Below are positions 62,658 through 64,000 of a stretch of DNA of 64,000 bases, piece after piece. The first letter of the stretch is position 1. Every line of letters begins with the position of its first letter. Below the pieces are notes generated by a model, which was not told where the DNA came from, did not search any database, and saw only the letters and a list, made by a program, of their open reading frames with translations. Origin of the DNA: Chimonanthus salicifolius (taxonomy: Eukaryota > Streptophyta > Magnoliopsida > Laurales > Calycanthaceae); contig CM023541.1 in assembly GCA_013350335.1 (NCBI GenBank), positions 64,173,413 to 64,237,412 on the forward strand. Reading direction: 5' to 3'. A program made the position numbers and the translations under genes.

Positions 62658-64000
62658 TTTCTTCAGTATCTCAATACCTGTGAGCAAGTGGAAAAATTAG
62701 TAGTAAGACACTATGACATGTAATGCAACAGTAATGCAGACTTACATGAAAATGGAAGTAATAATTACATACGATTATAAAATAATAATAGTAATGCGAT
62801 CTTTTACAAAGTCAATATTCCATCCTTAACAAGGAGCAGAAAAAAACTACAGTGCTATATCATATAAAAATAAATCTTCAGCACTATGATGTCCAGACAC
62901 AGCATGGATATGGTGAGGACATACCATGTGTACAGCAAGGACATGGATTTTACATATAAACGTGAAGTATTTAACACAACATGACCTGGGAGTGTTGCCT
63001 ACATTAAGTGTCTTGTCATCATAGCTTCAGTGTATTAATGCCATTAGTGACCAACCTACTAATTACAGTAGAACGATTGTTCTAAAAGATAATGAGTTCT
63101 CTTCCATGTTCTTCAACATCTTTTAAGATCAAAGAAAACGGTCCTTCAGTGTTGTTTCATATCTTATCAAATCCTTTATGAATAAATTTCTATGACATGT
63201 TGAACAAAATTAGACACTTTTTTACATGGTACTGTACATGTGTCATCACAGGTTACCAAGGGAATTTCTTTAATGTGAAAGATTATGACACCAGCAAGCT
63301 TCTTCACCCTATTAAGAGTGACGTACAGCATTTTCAGTATTTCCAACAATGAAAATCTCACAGATAACTCTGCATTTGGAAAGCTAAGCCTACAGCAATC
63401 CTCTTACACAAATCTACAACACCGATTTCCATATACCTGTGGGAAAGGAATTGCTGAACCTTTCCTTTTTTTATCCCTCTAATGCAACAATGTTTGGAAC
63501 ATTTCCCCCTCCGTAACATGTATCATCATCATAACCATCAAAATCAGATCCCTACCTACGGCCATGTTCGTTGCCGCTCCACAAATAAGAATAAGGAAAA
63601 TCATCATCATGATCATGACCATGTTCATTACTGTCGTCTTCTTAATGTTGCCATCATTATCATTAAAGTTATTTATCTCAACTACGCAAAGTTGGCTTCG
63701 TAATTAGATTCAGTAAATTGCATGGCCAACTGGACACCCGCATAACTCAAATCCGCAACATTTATGGTTATAACCATAAACAATTACCAAATGCCAATTG
63801 CTACAACGGGCTCTTGTCATCTCATTTTACCATCTTCCAAATTCTGAAAGGAAAGAATTGAGGGGAAAGAGCCCCCGTAAAGAGAACCTGAAACATTGGT
63901 ATGACCTATAATACTAAAGAGAATTTCTTAAAATAGAGGCCCAAAAGACCAAACGATCTCAACTCTAACAATATCACAATGCATATATCAAATCCAGTCA
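62658..64000 (-). other. 5' region of the methyltransferase gene
   Basis: An acceptor (ttgctcacag) ends at 62678, 20 bases before the family ATG, suggesting a 5'UTR intron. A candidate non-coding exon at 63831-63887 lies between tgtttcag and gtaaaat. No other gene is recognised up to the window end. Confidence 0.3.

Overview
This window is nuclear DNA of a flowering plant. It is AT-rich and gene-sparse, has GT-AG introns up to several kb, and carries plant-type transposable elements (Stowaway and hAT-like MITEs, RTE-type LINE remnants, a small Ty1/copia-type LTR element, a tRNA-derived SINE fragment). Nothing in it fixes the species. All intron-exon structures below were read by eye from splice sites, reading phase and family similarity recalled from memory; no alignment was run.

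Five protein-coding genes are supported. (1) A 78-codon prefoldin-like small protein on the minus strand, 8409-13095, in four short exons split by a 4.2-kb intron. (2) A three-exon R2R3-MYB factor on the plus strand, 21900-25072, with an intact bHLH-interaction motif. (3) A CDKF-4/MAK-like protein kinase on the minus strand, 28699-35954, with 16 coding exons and 443 residues, plus a probable 5'UTR exon near 39.7 kb. (4) An MSL10-type mechanosensitive channel on the minus strand, 42687-51724, with 6 exons and 708 residues. (5) A PMT21/ERD3-type methyltransferase on the minus strand, 58163-62657, with 7 exons; its sequence is strongly conserved but broken by three single-base insertions.

Layout: 0-8 kb is intergenic, with an ACGT-core-rich segment, a Stowaway MITE and a nested pair of hAT-like MITEs. 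8.4-13.1 kb is the prefoldin-like gene. 13-21.7 kb is repeat-rich intergenic DNA. 21.7-25.1 kb is the MYB gene. 28.7-39.8 kb is the kinase. 42.7-51.9 kb is the MSL gene, whose introns hold an LTR element and two MITEs. 53-57 kb holds minisatellites and a copia-type LTR. 58-62.7 kb is the methyltransferase.

The genes do not form a pathway. From memory, the kinase and methyltransferase homologues are immediate neighbours in Arabidopsis (At4g19110 and At4g19120), so this looks like conserved microsynteny with the MSL gene lying between them. The least familiar element is a MITE family (five copies at four loci) built from repeats of the palindrome ATATCGGCCGATAT. It has CAGGGG-type ends and 8-bp target duplications, and one copy is inserted inside another.
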